Source: Pseudomonas sp. JQ170C (GTDB lineage: Bacteria; Pseudomonadota; Gammaproteobacteria; Pseudomonadales; Pseudomonadaceae). From it: DNA of 64,000 nt. The translations under genes and the position numbers were made by a program. Each line of letters begins with the position of its first letter. Within the stretch, counting starts at the first letter, position 1. A model generated the notes under the pieces. The model made no database searches, was not told where the DNA came from, and was given only the letters and a program-made list of their open reading frames with translations. Location: the NCBI RefSeq assembly GCF_035581345.1, contig NZ_CP141608.1, positions 4,308,501-4,372,500 on the forward strand. The letters run 5' to 3'. Of this stretch, positions 8,112 through 19,104 are shown in pieces.

Positions 8112-9319
8112 AGCGCCGCCAGACCGCGGGCCAGGTCGGCCTTCAGGTCAACGACATCTTCCAGACCCACGGCCACGCGGATCAGGCTGTCGCGAATGCC
8201 GGCGGCCTCACGCTCCTGCGGCGACAGACGGCCGTGGGAGGTGGTGCCCGGGTGGGTGATGGTGGTCTTGCTGTCGCCCAGGTTGGCCGTGATCGAAATC
8301 AGCCGGGTGGCGTCGATGAAGCGCCAGGCGCCCTCTTTGCCGCCCTTGACCTCAAAGCTCACCACTGCACCGAAGCCGCTCATCTGACGCTTGGCCAGCT
8401 CATGCTGCGGATGGCTTTCGAGACCAGCGTAATGAACCTTCTCGATGCCGTCCTGCTGCTCCAGCCACTCGGCCAGGGCCTGTGCGTTGGCACAGTGGGC
8501 GCGCATGCGCAGGTTCAGGGTTTCGAGGCCCTTGAGGAAAATCCAGGCGTTGAAGGGGCTCAGGGACGGCCCTGCGGTGCGCAGGAAGCCCACAACTTCT
8601 TTCATCTGCTCGCTGCGCCCGGCAACCACACCCCCCATGCAACGGCCCTGGCCGTCGATGAACTTGGTAGCCGAATGCACGACAATGTCGGCACCCAGCT
8701 TCAGCGGTTGCTGCAAGGCCGGGGTGCTGAAGCAGTTGTCGACCACCAACTGGGCGCCCTTGGCATGGGCGATCTCGGCAAGCGCCGAGATATCCACAAG
8801 CTCGGCCAGCGGGTTGGACGGCGACTCGACGAACAGCAGCTTGGTGTTGGCCTTGATTGCCTGTTCCCAACCGGCGAGATCCACCAGAGGAACGTAGTCG
8901 ACTTCGACACCGAAGCGCTTGAAGTACTTCTCGAACAGGCTGATGGTCGAGCCAAACACGCTCTGGGAGACCAGCACGTGATCGCCAGCGCTGCACAAGG
9001 CCATTACCGTGGACAGGATCGCTGACATGCCAGTGGACGTAGCCACTGCCTGCTCGGCACCTTCCAGGGCGGCGATGCGCTCTTCAAACGCGCGTACGGT
9101 GGGGTTGGTGTAGCGTGAATAGACGTTGCCTGGAACCTCGCCGGCGAACCGCGCAGCGGCATCAGCCGCTGTACGGAACACGTAGCTGGAGGTGAAGAAC
9201 AGCGGATCGCTGTGCTCACCCTCCGGCGTGCGATGCTGGCCGGCGCGTACCGCCAGCGTGTCAAAAGCGACCCCTTCGAGGTCGCTGTCCAGGCGCCCGG
9301 CATCCCATTCCTGTGTCAT
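8108..9319 (-). CDS. metZ: O-succinylhomoserine sulfhydrylase
   Basis: 403 aa PLP enzyme of the Cys/Met metabolism family. It makes homocysteine directly from O-succinylhomoserine and sulfide, the route used by Pseudomonas for methionine. The PLP lysine lies in [11 protein letters not shown], and [19 protein letters not shown] with YSRYTNPT marks the N-terminal family signature. It follows purF by 15 bases, as in other pseudomonads, and is coupled to the downstream SDR gene. Confidence 0.95.
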   Translation of the reverse strand: MTQEWDAGRLDSDLEGVAFDTLAVRAGQHRTPEGEHSDPLFFTSSYVFRTAADAAARFAGEVPGNVYSRYTNPTVRAFEERIAALEGAEQAVATSTGMSAILSTVMALCSAGDHVLVSQSVFGSTISLFEKYFKRFGVEVDYVPLVDLAGWEQAIKANTKLLFVESPSNPLAELVDISALAEIAHAKGAQLVVDNCFSTPALQQPLKLGADIVVHSATKFIDGQGRCMGGVVAGRSEQMKEVVGFLRTAGPSLSPFNAWIFLKGLETLNLRMRAHCANAQALAEWLEQQDGIEKVHYAGLESHPQHELAKRQMSGFGAVVSFEVKGGKEGAWRFIDATRLISITANLGDSKTTITHPGTTSHGRLSPQEREAAGIRDSLIRVAVGLEDVVDLKADLARGLAAL

Positions 9320-9334
9320 GCCGCTGCTCCTAAA

Positions 9335-10840
9335 TCAGTTGTTGTACAGGTCGATGATGGCGCTGACCGCCTGGTTCTTGACCTTGGAGGCGTCGTTGCG
9401 CGCCTGCTCGATCTTGTCCAGGTAGGCCTCGTCGATGTCGCCGGTAACGTACTTACCGTCGAACACGGCGCAGTCGAAATGCTCGATCTTGATCTTGCCA
9501 CCGCCAACAGCCTCGATCAGGTCCGGCAGGTCCTGGTAGACCAGCCAGTCGGCGCCGATCAGCTCGGCGACATCCTCGGTGCTGCGGTTGTGGGCGATCA
9601 GTTCATGAGCGCTCGGCATGTCGATGCCGTAGACGTTGGGGTAGCGCACAGCCGGGGCTGCGGAGCAGAAGTAGACGTTCTTGGCGCCAGCTTCGCGGGC
9701 CATCTGGATGATCTGCTTGCAGGTGGTGCCACGGACGATGGAGTCATCCACCAGCATCACGTTCTTGCCGCGGAATTCCAGCTCGATGGCGTTGAGCTTC
9801 TGGCGGACCGATTTCTTGCGCGCCGCCTGGCCGGGCATGATGAACGTACGGCCGATGTAGCGGTTCTTGACGAAGCCTTCGCGGAACTTGACGCCCAGGT
9901 GGTTGGCCAATTCCAGTGCAGCGGTACGGCTGGTGTCGGGAATCGGGATGACCACGTCGATGTCATGGTCCGGACGCTCGCGCTGGATTTTCTCGGCCAG
10001 CTTCTCGCCCATGCGCAGGCGCGCCTTGTACACCGAGACACCGTCGATGATCGAGTCAGGACGGGCCAGGTAGACGTGCTCGAAGATGCACGGGGCCAGC
10101 TGTGGGTTCACGGCGCACTGACGCGTGTGCAGCTTGCCTTCCTCAGTGATGTACACCGCTTCGCCCGGCGCCAGATCGCGGATCAGGGTGAAGCCGAGCA
10201 CGTCCAGGGAAACGCTTTCGGAGGCGATCATGTACTCCACGCCTTCGTCGGTGTGACGCTGGCCGAAGACGATCGGGCGAATGCCATGAGGATCGCGGAA
10301 GCCGACAATACCGTAACCGGTGATCATCGCCACCACGGCGTAACCACCGACACAACGGTTGTGCACGTCGGTCACTGCGGCAAACACGTCTTCTTCGGTC
10401 GGCTGCAGCTTGCCACGCACCGCCAGCTCATGGGCGAAGACATTGAGCAGGACTTCGGAGTCGGAACTGGTGTTGACGTGGCGCAGGTCGGACTCGTAGA
10501 TCTCCTTGGCCAACTGTTCAACGTTGGTCAGGTTGCCGTTGTGCGCCAGGGTGATGCCGTAGGGCGAGTTGACATAAAACGGCTGGGCTTCAGCCGAGGT
10601 CGAGCTGCCCGCTGTTGGGTAGCGCACGTGACCGATGCCCATGTGGCCCACCAGGCGCTGCATATGGCGCTGCTGGAACACATCACGGACCAGACCATTG
10701 TCCTTGCGCAGGAATAACCGGCCATCATGGCTGGTCACAATACCGGCAGCGTCCTGGCCGCGGTGCTGGAGGACGGTTAGCGCGTCATACAGCGCCTGAT
10801 TGACGTTCGACTTACCGACGATACCGACGATGCCACACAT
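9335..10840 (-). CDS. purF: Amidophosphoribosyltransferase
   Basis: 501 aa; first committed step of purine synthesis (PRPP + glutamine to phosphoribosylamine). The start is ATG 10838-10840, giving MCGIVGIVG so that Cys2 becomes the N-terminal nucleophile of the glutaminase domain; the frame opens three codons earlier at 10849. The PRPP-binding loop is [13 protein letters not shown] (about residue 365). It lies just downstream of cvpA, the usual gammaproteobacterial order. Confidence 0.97.
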   Translation of the reverse strand: MCGIVGIVGKSNVNQALYDALTVLQHRGQDAAGIVTSHDGRLFLRKDNGLVRDVFQQRHMQRLVGHMGIGHVRYPTAGSSTSAEAQPFYVNSPYGITLAHNGNLTNVEQLAKEIYESDLRHVNTSSDSEVLLNVFAHELAVRGKLQPTEEDVFAAVTDVHNRCVGGYAVVAMITGYGIVGFRDPHGIRPIVFGQRHTDEGVEYMIASESVSLDVLGFTLIRDLAPGEAVYITEEGKLHTRQCAVNPQLAPCIFEHVYLARPDSIIDGVSVYKARLRMGEKLAEKIQRERPDHDIDVVIPIPDTSRTAALELANHLGVKFREGFVKNRYIGRTFIMPGQAARKKSVRQKLNAIELEFRGKNVMLVDDSIVRGTTCKQIIQMAREAGAKNVYFCSAAPAVRYPNVYGIDMPSAHELIAHNRSTEDVAELIGADWLVYQDLPDLIEAVGGGKIKIEHFDCAVFDGKYVTGDIDEAYLDKIEQARNDASKVKNQAVSAIIDLYNN

Positions 10841-10881
10841 GCGACGCAACCCCTACTTAATGAAACTGGACTGAGCAGCTT

Positions 10882-11436
10882 TCAAGGCGTTTTGGGCCCC
10901 AGAAGCTGATCCTTGAACGGGAGATCAGCCGGTGCGCTGATCCCGCTGGCTAGCCACTGACTGGTGAACCCCAGAATGAGGTTTTTTGACCAGTCAGCCA
11001 CCAATAGAAATTGTGGCACCAGGCGAGACTCCTGCCACCACTGATCCTGCTGTACCGGCCCCAGGCTCAACAGCCCGACGGCCACTACCACCAGCAAGGC
11101 CCCACGGGCGGCACCGAAGGCCATGCCCAGGAAGCGGTCGGTCCCGGAAAGCCCGGTGACGCGAATCAGCTCGCCGATGAGAAAGTTGATCATTGCCCCC
11201 ACCAGCAGGGTGGCGACGAAAAGAATGGTGCATCCAGCGATGACCCGTGCCGAAGGCGTCTGGATATAGGCTTCCAGGTACTGCGACAGCGAACCACCGA
11301 ACATCCAGGCCACGGCACCGGCGATGATCCAGGTAAGCAGCGACAAGGCCTCTTTGACAAAGCCGCGCTTGAGACTGATCAGCGAAGAAATGGCGATGAT
11401 CGCGAAAATCGCCCAGTCGACCCAGGTAAATGCCAC
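10882..11436 (-). CDS. cvpA: CvpA family membrane protein
   Basis: 184 aa with four hydrophobic segments (WAIFAIIAISSLISL, SLLTWIIAGAVAWMF, VIAGCTILFVATLLVGAMINFLI, GALLVVVAVGLLSLG), typical of CvpA, an inner-membrane protein needed for colicin V production in E. coli and for envelope stress tolerance. It is 42 bp upstream of purF and about 100 bp downstream of the SPOR protein gene. Confidence 0.93.
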   Translation of the reverse strand: MAFTWVDWAIFAIIAISSLISLKRGFVKEALSLLTWIIAGAVAWMFGGSLSQYLEAYIQTPSARVIAGCTILFVATLLVGAMINFLIGELIRVTGLSGTDRFLGMAFGAARGALLVVVAVGLLSLGPVQQDQWWQESRLVPQFLLVADWSKNLILGFTSQWLASGISAPADLPFKDQLLGPKTP

Positions 11437-11535
11437 AGTGTTGCCTGCAAACGGATAAGGCGGCGCATTTTACCAGAGCGGCGGGCTGTCGGTAAGCAGT
11501 GATTTGCCGCCCGGCGCTGGCCGGGCGACAAGCAT

Positions 11536-12201
11536 TCAGCCGCGCTCGGGCTGGAAACGCACCACGATACCGTTGAGCTTTTGCTGGCGGCTGATCACGC
11601 CACGCAGGCGCTCGGCTTCGGCTCGCTCGATCAAGGGCCCGACATACACGCGATTCATGCCACCCGCCGAGCGGATATAGGCGTTGTAGCCCTGACTGCG
11701 CAGGGTCGCCTGCAGCTTGTCGGCACCCGCTCGACTGGACAGGCTGGCCAACTGCACCGACCAACTGATCGGCAGGCCGTTGGCGTCGATCTTGCCCTGG
11801 GCAGGCTTGGCCGCACTGGCAACAGGCGCCGCCGGCTTGGCTTCTGGCTTGACCGCAGGCGGTGGCGTGGCAGCCTTGGCGGCAACCACAGGCTCTGCTG
11901 CGGGCGCAGGCGCTGCAGTCGGCACTGAAGTAATCGGCGTATTCGGTGCCTGGGCAGGTGCGGTGGACTCCTCGACGATGACGGGCTGCTCTTCAGGCAA
12001 TACCTGAGGCTCCGGCACTGGCACAGGCTCGACCTGCACCGGCGCCATGTTCGGTGCTGCCGGCGCCTCGGGGGCCTCGACGCGCACCTGGCGCATTTCG
12101 TCTTCGCGGGTGAACAGCATCGGCAGGAAAATCACCGCCAGCGCCACCAGCACCAGCGCACCGACCATACGCTGCTTGACCACTTTATCCAGCAATGCCA
12201 T
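11536..12201 (-). CDS. dedD: DedD-like SPOR domain protein
   Basis: 221 aa. A cytoplasmic N-terminus is followed by a membrane segment (about 15-30, VGALVLVALAVIFLPML), a long Pro/Ala linker and a C-terminal SPOR domain (about 145-221, ISWSVQLASLSSRAGADKLQATLRSQGY) that binds denuded septal peptidoglycan. The second ATG (12199-12201) is preferred: GGAGG sits 9 bases upstream, but directly against the first ATG at 12210. It overlaps the end of folC by 17 bases. Confidence 0.9.
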   Translation of the reverse strand: MALLDKVVKQRMVGALVLVALAVIFLPMLFTREDEMRQVRVEAPEAPAAPNMAPVQVEPVPVPEPQVLPEEQPVIVEESTAPAQAPNTPITSVPTAAPAPAAEPVVAAKAATPPPAVKPEAKPAAPVASAAKPAQGKIDANGLPISWSVQLASLSSRAGADKLQATLRSQGYNAYIRSAGGMNRVYVGPLIERAEAERLRGVISRQQKLNGIVVRFQPERG

Positions 12202-13492
12202 TTGCCCCATCCTCCGTGGCCTGCCCGCTCAGCCACTGCAGGGCTTCACCGACACAGAAAAACGATCCGAACAGCAGGATTTCATCATCCGCCGTCGCCA
12301 GTGTGCTCTGCCCTTCCAGGGCCGCTGCCACGCTGGCGTACGACACAACATCAGCCCCTAGACGAGTCAGCGCTGCTTCGAGCTCAGTTGCCGGTCGACT
12401 GCGAGCGGTATCCAGCGGGGCAACAGCCCATGCCTGGACCTGACCGAGCAACGGCTGCACCACACCGGCAAGGTCCTTGTCGGCCAGCAGGCCGAACACC
12501 GCCAGGCGCTTGCCCTTCACCGGCCGGCTGGCCAGGCGCTGGGCCAGATACTCGGCGGCATGAGGGTTGTGTCCGACATCCATGAGGATAGTCAAATCCT
12601 TGCCCTGCCAGCGAAAAGTCCGACGATCCAGTCGGCCGACCATGCGCGTGGACTGCAACGCTGCAGCGATCTGCCCGGCATCCCAAGGCAGGTCCAGCAG
12701 CAAATAGGCCTGCAGCGCCAGGGCGGCATTTTCCATCGGCAAGTCGAGCAATGGCAGGTCGTGCAGCTCCACTACCTGACCACGACTATCCACACCCCGC
12801 CACTGCCAATACTGATCAGTACTGGCCAGGTCGAAATCACGACCGCGCAGGAAGAACGGGCACGCCAGTTCACGGGCTTTATCCAGCAGCGGCTGCGGCG
12901 GATTGAGGTCACCACACAGGGCCGGCTTGCCCTGGCGGAAGATCCCGGCCTTTTCAAAGGCTACCAACTCCCGGGTATCTCCCAGGTAGTCGACATGATC
13001 GACGCCGATGCTGGTGACCAGCGCCACATCGGCATCGACAATATTGACGGTATCCAGGCGCCCGCCCAGGCCGACTTCAAGCACCACGGCATCCAGTGCC
13101 GACTGTTTGAAGAGCCAGAATGCCGCCAGGGTGCCGGCTTCAAAGTAGGTCAGGGAGATGTCGCCACGGGCTGCTTCGACGGCAGCAAAGGCTTCGCACA
13201 ACTGCTCGTCGGCCGCTTCTTCGCCGTCGATCTGCACCCGCTCGTTGTAGCGCAGCAGGTGCGGCGAGCTGTAGACCCCGACCTTGAGCCCCTGGGCGCG
13301 CAGCAAGGCGGCCACAAAGGCGCAGGTCGAGCCCTTGCCGTTGGTACCGGTCACGGTAATGACCCGTGGCGCCGGCTTGTCCAGCCCGAGCCTGGCTGCA
13401 ACCTGTTGCGAACGCGCCAGGCCCATGTCGATGGCCGAGGGGTGCAACTGCTCGAGATAGGCGAGCCAGTCGCCAAGGGTACGTTGGGTCAT
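12185..13492 (-). CDS. folC: Bifunctional folylpolyglutamate synthase / dihydrofolate synthase
   Basis: 435 aa Mur-ligase family enzyme that adds glutamate to dihydropteroate and folates. The ATP loop is [11 protein letters not shown] (about residue 47), with [16 protein letters not shown] and a C-terminal domain containing [13 protein letters not shown]. It is joined to accD by an ATGA overlap and overlaps dedD at its 3' end. Confidence 0.96.
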   Translation of the reverse strand: MTQRTLGDWLAYLEQLHPSAIDMGLARSQQVAARLGLDKPAPRVITVTGTNGKGSTCAFVAALLRAQGLKVGVYSSPHLLRYNERVQIDGEEAADEQLCEAFAAVEAARGDISLTYFEAGTLAAFWLFKQSALDAVVLEVGLGGRLDTVNIVDADVALVTSIGVDHVDYLGDTRELVAFEKAGIFRQGKPALCGDLNPPQPLLDKARELACPFFLRGRDFDLASTDQYWQWRGVDSRGQVVELHDLPLLDLPMENAALALQAYLLLDLPWDAGQIAAALQSTRMVGRLDRRTFRWQGKDLTILMDVGHNPHAAEYLAQRLASRPVKGKRLAVFGLLADKDLAGVVQPLLGQVQAWAVAPLDTARSRPATELEAALTRLGADVVSYASVAAALEGQSTLATADDEILLFGSFFCVGEALQWLSGQATEDGANGIAG

Positions 13493-14409
13493 ACGGTGGC
13501 AGGCGCCGGCGGTACGACGATCGGCTCGATGACGGGTGCGACGAATTTCGGCGTCGGCAGGCCCATCATTTGCGCCAGCAGGTTACCCAGGCGCGGACGC
13601 AGCTCCTGACGCGGGATGATCAGGTCAATGGCGCCGTGCTCCAGCAGGAACTCGCTGCGCTGGAAGCCTTCCGGCAGCTTTTCACGCACGGTCTGCTCGA
13701 TCACGCGCGGACCGGCAAAACCGATCAGGGCTTTTGGCTCACCGACGATCACATCGCCGAGCATCGCCAGGCTAGCCGACACACCGCCGTAGACCGGGTC
13801 GGTCAGTACCGAAATGAAAGGAATGCCTTCTTCGCGAAGACGTGCCAGCACCGCCGACGTCTTGGCCATCTGCATCAGCGAGATCAACGCTTCCTGCATG
13901 CGCGCACCGCCGGAGGCCGAGAAACAGACCATCGGGCAGCGGTTTTCCAGGGCGTAGTTGGCAGCACGAACAAAGCGCTCACCGACGATGGCACCCATCG
14001 AGCCACCCATGAAGGAGAACTCGAAGGCGCTGACCACGACCGGCATGCCCAACAGGGTACCGCTCATGGAAATCAGGGCGTCTTTTTCGCCGGTCTGCTT
14101 CTGCGCAGCCGTCAGGCGATCCTTGTACTTCTTGCCGTCGCGGAACTTCAGGCGGTCGACCGGCTCAAGATCTGCACCCAGCTCGGCACGGCCTTCGGCA
14201 TCCAGGAAGATGTCGATACGGGCGCGGGCGCCGATGCGCATGTGATGGTTGCACTTGGGGCAGACATCCAGGGTCTTTTCCAGCTCCGGACGATACAGCA
14301 CGGCCTCGCAGGACGGGCACTTGTGCCACAGCCCTTCAGGCACCGAACTCTTCTTCACCTCGGAACGCATGATCGAAGGGATCAGTTTGTCTACTAACCA
14401 GTTGCTCAT
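13489..14409 (-). CDS. accD: Acetyl-CoA carboxylase carboxyltransferase subunit beta
   Basis: 306 aa; with AccA transfers carboxyl from biotin to acetyl-CoA to give malonyl-CoA. The N-terminal zinc ribbon is CPSC...CPKC (about residues 28-53), followed by the crotonase-like carboxyltransferase core ([40 protein letters not shown]). The 280-base gap upstream to trpF holds nothing I can assign beyond an expected promoter and leader. Confidence 0.97.
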   Translation of the reverse strand: MSNWLVDKLIPSIMRSEVKKSSVPEGLWHKCPSCEAVLYRPELEKTLDVCPKCNHHMRIGARARIDIFLDAEGRAELGADLEPVDRLKFRDGKKYKDRLTAAQKQTGEKDALISMSGTLLGMPVVVSAFEFSFMGGSMGAIVGERFVRAANYALENRCPMVCFSASGGARMQEALISLMQMAKTSAVLARLREEGIPFISVLTDPVYGGVSASLAMLGDVIVGEPKALIGFAGPRVIEQTVREKLPEGFQRSEFLLEHGAIDLIIPRQELRPRLGNLLAQMMGLPTPKFVAPVIEPIVVPPAPATV

Positions 14410-14689
14410 GCTTTCTTTCTCCAGTAGCGGCGACCGGCAGGCTTTGGCTGCCTGGTCACGCGTATGCCCTTGAGCTCAATTCGTGTATGACGCGATGATG
14501 GGCCGGCCCTGGCGCCTCGCGTACAGCGAGTCGCCCCGATACCGCTCCATCGTCAACCTGTAAGGGCAACGCCTGGGGCGTCACCCGATAATTTCGACCG
14601 GCCCTTGGGCGCGATCCGGCAGCACCGGGCTGCGAAAGTTATGGACGATGGCGCGCGACCAGCCGTCACATCCGCAGCAGCAGACGTTA

Positions 14690-15310
14690 TCACGCCTGTT
14701 TCACCGCCTTGATGAACGCCTCGATGCGCGCTGCATCCTTGATGCCCTTGGCCTGCTCTACCCCACCACTGACGTCTACCGCATAGGGGCGAACCTGGGT
14801 GATGGCGCTGGCGACATTGTCCGGCGACAGGCCGCCCGCCAGGATAATCGGCTTGCTCAGCTTCTCGGGAATCAGCGACCAGTCGAATGCCTCGCCCGTA
14901 CCGCCCGGCACGCCGGCAACATAGGTATCGAGCAGAATCCCGCTGGCCCGGCTGTACAGCTTGCAGCTCGCCTCCAGGTCATCCCCCGGGCGCACCCGCA
15001 GAGCCTTGATCCAGGGCCGGTTGTAGCCTTCGCAATCGGCAGGGGTTTCATCACCGTGGAACTGCAGCAGGTCCAGCGGTACGACCTCGAGGATTTCGCT
15101 GAGTTCGCAGCGGCTGGCATTGACGAACAGGCCCACGGTGGTCACGAACGGCGGCAAGGCGGCAATGATTGCCCGCGCCTGTTGCACATCCACCGCCCGC
15201 GGGCTCTTTGCATAGAACACCAGGCCAATGGCGTCGGCGCCCGCCTCGGCTGCGGCCAGCGCATCCTCGATGCGGGTAATACCGCAGATTTTGCTGCGAA
15301 CGGCGCTCAT
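14690..15310 (-). CDS. trpF: Phosphoribosylanthranilate isomerase
   Basis: 206 aa TIM-barrel enzyme of tryptophan synthesis (Amadori rearrangement to CdRP). The catalytic Cys is in KICGITR near the N-terminus, the Asp region is [10 protein letters not shown], and the phosphate loop is [11 protein letters not shown]. It is separate from other trp genes, as in Pseudomonas, and sits 38 bases after truA. Confidence 0.96.
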   Translation of the reverse strand: MSAVRSKICGITRIEDALAAAEAGADAIGLVFYAKSPRAVDVQQARAIIAALPPFVTTVGLFVNASRCELSEILEVVPLDLLQFHGDETPADCEGYNRPWIKALRVRPGDDLEASCKLYSRASGILLDTYVAGVPGGTGEAFDWSLIPEKLSKPIILAGGLSPDNVASAITQVRPYAVDVSGGVEQAKGIKDAARIEAFIKAVKQA

Positions 15311-15348
15311 GACCTGTGAACCTCAGCTGATCCGGAAAGCCCCGGATG

Positions 15349-16224
15349 TTAGCAAATGGCTTGCGGGTCGTCAGCCGCCAATGCTTCGTAGCCGGAGAGG
15401 AAGTGCGGACCGATGTAACGCTCGGGCAACGCGAACTCGTCGTGGTACTCCACCTGCACCAGGTACAGGCCGAACGGATGCGCGGTCACCCCGCCGGTAC
15501 GCCGCTCACGACTCTCCAGCACGTCCCTGGCCCACTCCACCGGACGCTCGCCGGCGCCGATCGTCATCAGCACGCCGGCGATGTTGCGCACCATATGGTG
15601 CAGGAAGGCGCTGGCACGGATATCGAGCACGATCATCTTGCCGTGGCGGGTCACCCGCAGGTGATGGATGTTCTTGATGGGCGACTTGGCCTGGCACTGG
15701 CCGGCGCGGAAAGCACTGAAGTCATGGGTACCGACCAGATACTGGGCAGCCAGGGCCATGCGCTCGACATCCAGCGGCCGGTGATTCCAGGTCACTTCCT
15801 GGCCCATGTGTGCCGGACGGATCTGGTCGTTGTAGATCACATAACGATAGCGCCGGGCGATGGCCTTGAAGCGGGCATGAAAATGCGCCGGCATCTCCTT
15901 GGCCCACGTCACGCTGATGTCGTGAGGCAAGTTGATATTGGCGCCCATGGTCCAGGCTTTCATGCTGCGCACGGCCTGGGTGTCAAAATGCACCACCTGG
16001 CCGCAGGCGTGAACACCGGCATCGGTTCGCCCGGCACACAGCAAGGTCACAGGCGAATCGGCCACTCTGGACAACGCCTCTTCCAGCGTCTGCTGGACAC
16101 TGAGCACGCCATCGGCCTGACGCTGCCAGCCGCGGTAGCGCGAACCCTTGTATTCAACGCCCAGGGCGATGCGGAAGAAGCCTTCGGCTGCCAATTCGGC
16201 AACCGTGTTATCAATGATTTCCAA
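15349..16224 (-). CDS. truA: tRNA pseudouridine(38-40) synthase
   Basis: 291 aa. The catalytic Asp lies in CAGRTDAGVHACGQVVHF. Other TruA motifs are GVEYKGSRYRGWQ and FRAGQCQAKSP. The open frame begins with a TTG (16222-16224, MEIIDN...) preceded by AGG 10 bases upstream; no ATG precedes the conserved GFFRIALGVEY core. It is downstream of fimV with a hairpin in between. Confidence 0.94.
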   Translation of the reverse strand: MEIIDNTVAELAAEGFFRIALGVEYKGSRYRGWQRQADGVLSVQQTLEEALSRVADSPVTLLCAGRTDAGVHACGQVVHFDTQAVRSMKAWTMGANINLPHDISVTWAKEMPAHFHARFKAIARRYRYVIYNDQIRPAHMGQEVTWNHRPLDVERMALAAQYLVGTHDFSAFRAGQCQAKSPIKNIHHLRVTRHGKMIVLDIRASAFLHHMVRNIAGVLMTIGAGERPVEWARDVLESRERRTGGVTAHPFGLYLVQVEYHDEFALPERYIGPHFLSGYEALAADDPQAIC

Positions 16225-16260
16225 GAAGATACAGCCTGTCGATTTTGCAGATGGCGGGAA

Positions 16261-16293
16261 TTATAACGACAACGGCAGCCACTCGGGCTGCCG
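16261..16293 (-). terminator. Possible terminator downstream of fimV
   Basis: GC-rich hairpin CGGCAGCC/GGCTGCCG followed on the minus strand by a moderately T-rich tract (GTTGTCGTTATAAT). The T-run is poor, so it may be only partly effective. Confidence 0.4.
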
Positions 16294-16314
16294 TCGGACG
16301 TTCAAAGGCAGGAC

Positions 16315-19032
16315 TCAGACCAGACGCGCAAGCATCTCTTCGGCTTCCTGGCGCTGGGCATCACTGCCCTCCTTGCAGACTTCGTCGAGGATGTCGCGGG
16401 CACCGTCATGGTCGCCCATGTCGATATAGGCCCGGGCCAGGTCAAGTTTGGTTGCCGCCTCATCAGCGCCGCCCAGGTAGTCGAACTCCAGGTCATCACT
16501 CAAGTCGTCGCTGACAACCGCGTCTTCAGCAGTGAAATGCGGCTCGATCGAGGGTTGCTCCAGGCTCTGGGACAGCTTGTCGAGCTCGGCGTTGACGTCA
16601 TCGAGCTCCGAGGCGAAGTGCTTGGCCGCATCGGACTCATCGTCCAGCGACAGCGACAAGTCGAAGTCTTCCGGCAGGTCGAGCTCGCTCAGCGGGTCAA
16701 ACTCCGGCATCGACTCATCGAACGCAGCAAGCTCGGCGGCGATATCCACCGGCTCGCCTTCCGACAGCACGGCCGGCGGGTCGCCTGCGACATCGAGATC
16801 GAAGTCAGCGAGATCGGTCAGATCCGGGACGTCTTCAACCAACGGCTCGACCGGCGCCACAACTTCCGCTTCGACAACCGGCGCCTCAAGCTCAGGCGCT
16901 GGCGCGGCCTCAACTTCTTCAGCGACTGCAACCGCCGCTTCGTCGAGCAGCGGCGGCTCTTCCAGCTCCAGGCCGTGCAGATCTTCGTCCAGGCTCAGGT
17001 CGAAGGCGCTGTCCAGGTCATCCTCTACAATCGGCTCCAGCTCTGGTTCTGGCTCTGGTTCTGGCTGTAGCTCTGGTTCTGGTTCTGGCTCCTGAGCGGA
17101 AATCGCCTCTACCTCAGGCTCCGGCTCCGGCTCCGGCTGAGGTTCGACGTCTGCCTGCGGCTCGTCGTTGAGCAGGGCCTGAACGTACTGGGCGTCCAGT
17201 TCGGCAGCCAGGGCCGCCGCCCCGATTCCGCCGGCGGCGGCCACTGCCACCATGGCCGGGAACCGGCTCTTGAGGGCTTCGACATCCGCATGATTCTGGC
17301 CGGTGGCGATCAGTTGGCGTTCGTGAGCCACGAAAGCATCGCGATCACCCTGGCGCCCGTAGACTTCCATCAGCTTCAAGCGCAAGTCACTGCGTTGCGG
17401 CTCGGCGGCCACGGCCGGCTCAAGCAGGTTGACTGCATGATTGAGGCGTCCCTGGGCAATGCACTGCTGCACTTCATCGAGTAGCGCATCGCCAGTAGGC
17501 GCAGGCGCAGCGTCCGCCGCCGGGGCAACCAGGGGTGCTGCCATCGGCTGCGGCTGAGCGGGTTCGACCGGCTTCACCTCGCTGGCAGGCGCTTCGGCGG
17601 CAGTGGCTGCGGCAGCAGAAGCGGCTACCACGGCTGGCGCCAGCGTTACCTTGGGCTCTTCTACCTCCAGGCCGTCGAAACTGTCCTGCGGCAGATCAAG
17701 TTCCGGTCCACGATCACCCTCTTCGGCCAGGGCGCGAGCCATGCGCAGATGCTTTTCAGCCTCCTGGTCAGCCTTGCGCTTGCGTGCCAGCAGCAACAGC
17801 AACAGCAGCAGCACCAGGAAGGCAGAGCCGGCGATCAACGCCAGCAGGAAAGGATTGGCAAGCAGGTCATCGAGCATTTTGCCGGAGCTGGTCGATGCGG
17901 GCTGATCGGCAGCCGGAGCCGGTGTCGGTGCTTCAACCGGCGCAGTATCGACCGCGGCCGGTGCTGGCGTGACCACGGCATCTTCGGGCGAGGGCTGCAA
18001 GTCGGCGGGAACGGCTGGCGGTTCGCCGGCAGCGCCCTGGGCTTCGAGCCTGGCCAACTGGTCATTCTTGAGGGCGATCAGGCGCTCAAGCTTGCCCAAC
18101 TGGCTCTGCAGGTCTGCCATGCGGTCCTTGAGTTCGGCATTGTCGCGACGGGTAGTGTCGAGGCTTTCCTGGGCCACCGCGAGCTTGTCGCTGACACCCT
18201 TGCCGTTACTGGCAGCCTTGCTGCCTGGAGCGACCAGGCGCAGGTTGTCCTGGTCAGCGATTCGCGACGGAGCGGCCTCGGTGCCTTCCCGGCGTGTGGC
18301 GTCCAGCTGCCGGGCCCGCGGCCCCAGGCGCCGGCCTTCACGCCAGGCAGCATACTGCTCGGCCACTTCAGTCACCGCCTCGCTTTGGGGAATGCTGGCG
18401 ATCTGCTGTTGATCGGGCATGCGCAGGACCTGGCCGGTCTTGAGCAAGTTGATGTTGCCGTTGATGAAGGCATCGGGATTCAACGCCTGGATGGCCAGCA
18501 TGGTCTGCTGCACCGATCCACCCTGACGGGCCTTGGAGGCAATTTCCCACAGTGTGTCACGACGCACCGTGGTGTAGTTGGCGGCAGCGCTGGTGGCCGG
18601 CGTGATCGCCGAATCCGGCTTGGCGCCCGGCAGCGCAGAGGCATTGACCAGCACACTGTAGTCACGCAACAGACGCCCGCTCGGCCACATCACCTGGACA
18701 ATGAACTTGACCATCGGCGCCGGCAGTGGCTGGCTCGAGGTCACCCGCAACACGCTTTTGCCGTTCGGGTTGATCACCGGCGTGAAGGTCAGGTCATTGA
18801 GGTAGGCCTGGCGTTCGATGCCGGCTTTGGCGAACTCTTCGGGCGGCGCCAGGCTGGGCGCCATTTCGGCTGCCGTCAGGTCGCGTACATCGAGCAATTC
18901 GATCTCGGCGTCCAGGGGCTGGTTCTGCGCCGACTTGAGCGTCAGCTCACCCAGGCCAAGGGCATGCGCCATACCGGACGACAGCGCCGACGCCGCGGCA
19001 ATTGCTAAGACCAGTTTGCGAATTCGAAGCAT
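16315..19032 (-). CDS. fimV: FimV-family polar hub / motility protein
   Basis: 905 aa. A signal peptide (1-24, ending MAHALG) precedes the conserved FimV N-domain. A periplasmic LysM domain follows (about 148-205, YTTVRRDTLWEIASKAR), then a coiled coil (about 265-330, DTTRRDNAELKDRMADLQSQLGKL) and one membrane segment (about 395-417, a run of Leu). The long acidic cytoplasmic part has Glu-Pro repeats near residues 645-680, and the C-terminal TPR-like FimV domain reads KLDLARAYIDMGDHDGARDILDEV. FimV organises polar type IV pili, twitching and cAMP signalling in P. aeruginosa. It sits between usg/asd and truA, the conserved Pseudomonas position. Confidence 0.95.
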   Translation of the reverse strand: MLRIRKLVLAIAAASALSSGMAHALGLGELTLKSAQNQPLDAEIELLDVRDLTAAEMAPSLAPPEEFAKAGIERQAYLNDLTFTPVINPNGKSVLRVTSSQPLPAPMVKFIVQVMWPSGRLLRDYSVLVNASALPGAKPDSAITPATSAAANYTTVRRDTLWEIASKARQGGSVQQTMLAIQALNPDAFINGNINLLKTGQVLRMPDQQQIASIPQSEAVTEVAEQYAAWREGRRLGPRARQLDATRREGTEAAPSRIADQDNLRLVAPGSKAASNGKGVSDKLAVAQESLDTTRRDNAELKDRMADLQSQLGKLERLIALKNDQLARLEAQGAAGEPPAVPADLQPSPEDAVVTPAPAAVDTAPVEAPTPAPAADQPASTSSGKMLDDLLANPFLLALIAGSAFLVLLLLLLLLARKRKADQEAEKHLRMARALAEEGDRGPELDLPQDSFDGLEVEEPKVTLAPAVVAASAAAATAAEAPASEVKPVEPAQPQPMAAPLVAPAADAAPAPTGDALLDEVQQCIAQGRLNHAVNLLEPAVAAEPQRSDLRLKLMEVYGRQGDRDAFVAHERQLIATGQNHADVEALKSRFPAMVAVAAAGGIGAAALAAELDAQYVQALLNDEPQADVEPQPEPEPEPEVEAISAQEPEPEPELQPEPEPEPELEPIVEDDLDSAFDLSLDEDLHGLELEEPPLLDEAAVAVAEEVEAAPAPELEAPVVEAEVVAPVEPLVEDVPDLTDLADFDLDVAGDPPAVLSEGEPVDIAAELAAFDESMPEFDPLSELDLPEDFDLSLSLDDESDAAKHFASELDDVNAELDKLSQSLEQPSIEPHFTAEDAVVSDDLSDDLEFDYLGGADEAATKLDLARAYIDMGDHDGARDILDEVCKEGSDAQRQEAEEMLARLV

Positions 19033-19104
19033 GACCTCTTCCTTTGATAGAACCGTCCCCGGCCACCCGAGAATTATCGGGTAAAAATTATCCGCAAGTA
19101 TCTT

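Noticed and set aside
9212..10717. 501-codon frame on the plus strand opposite purF
   Set aside because: purF on the minus strand has all its motifs; the opposite frame has none.
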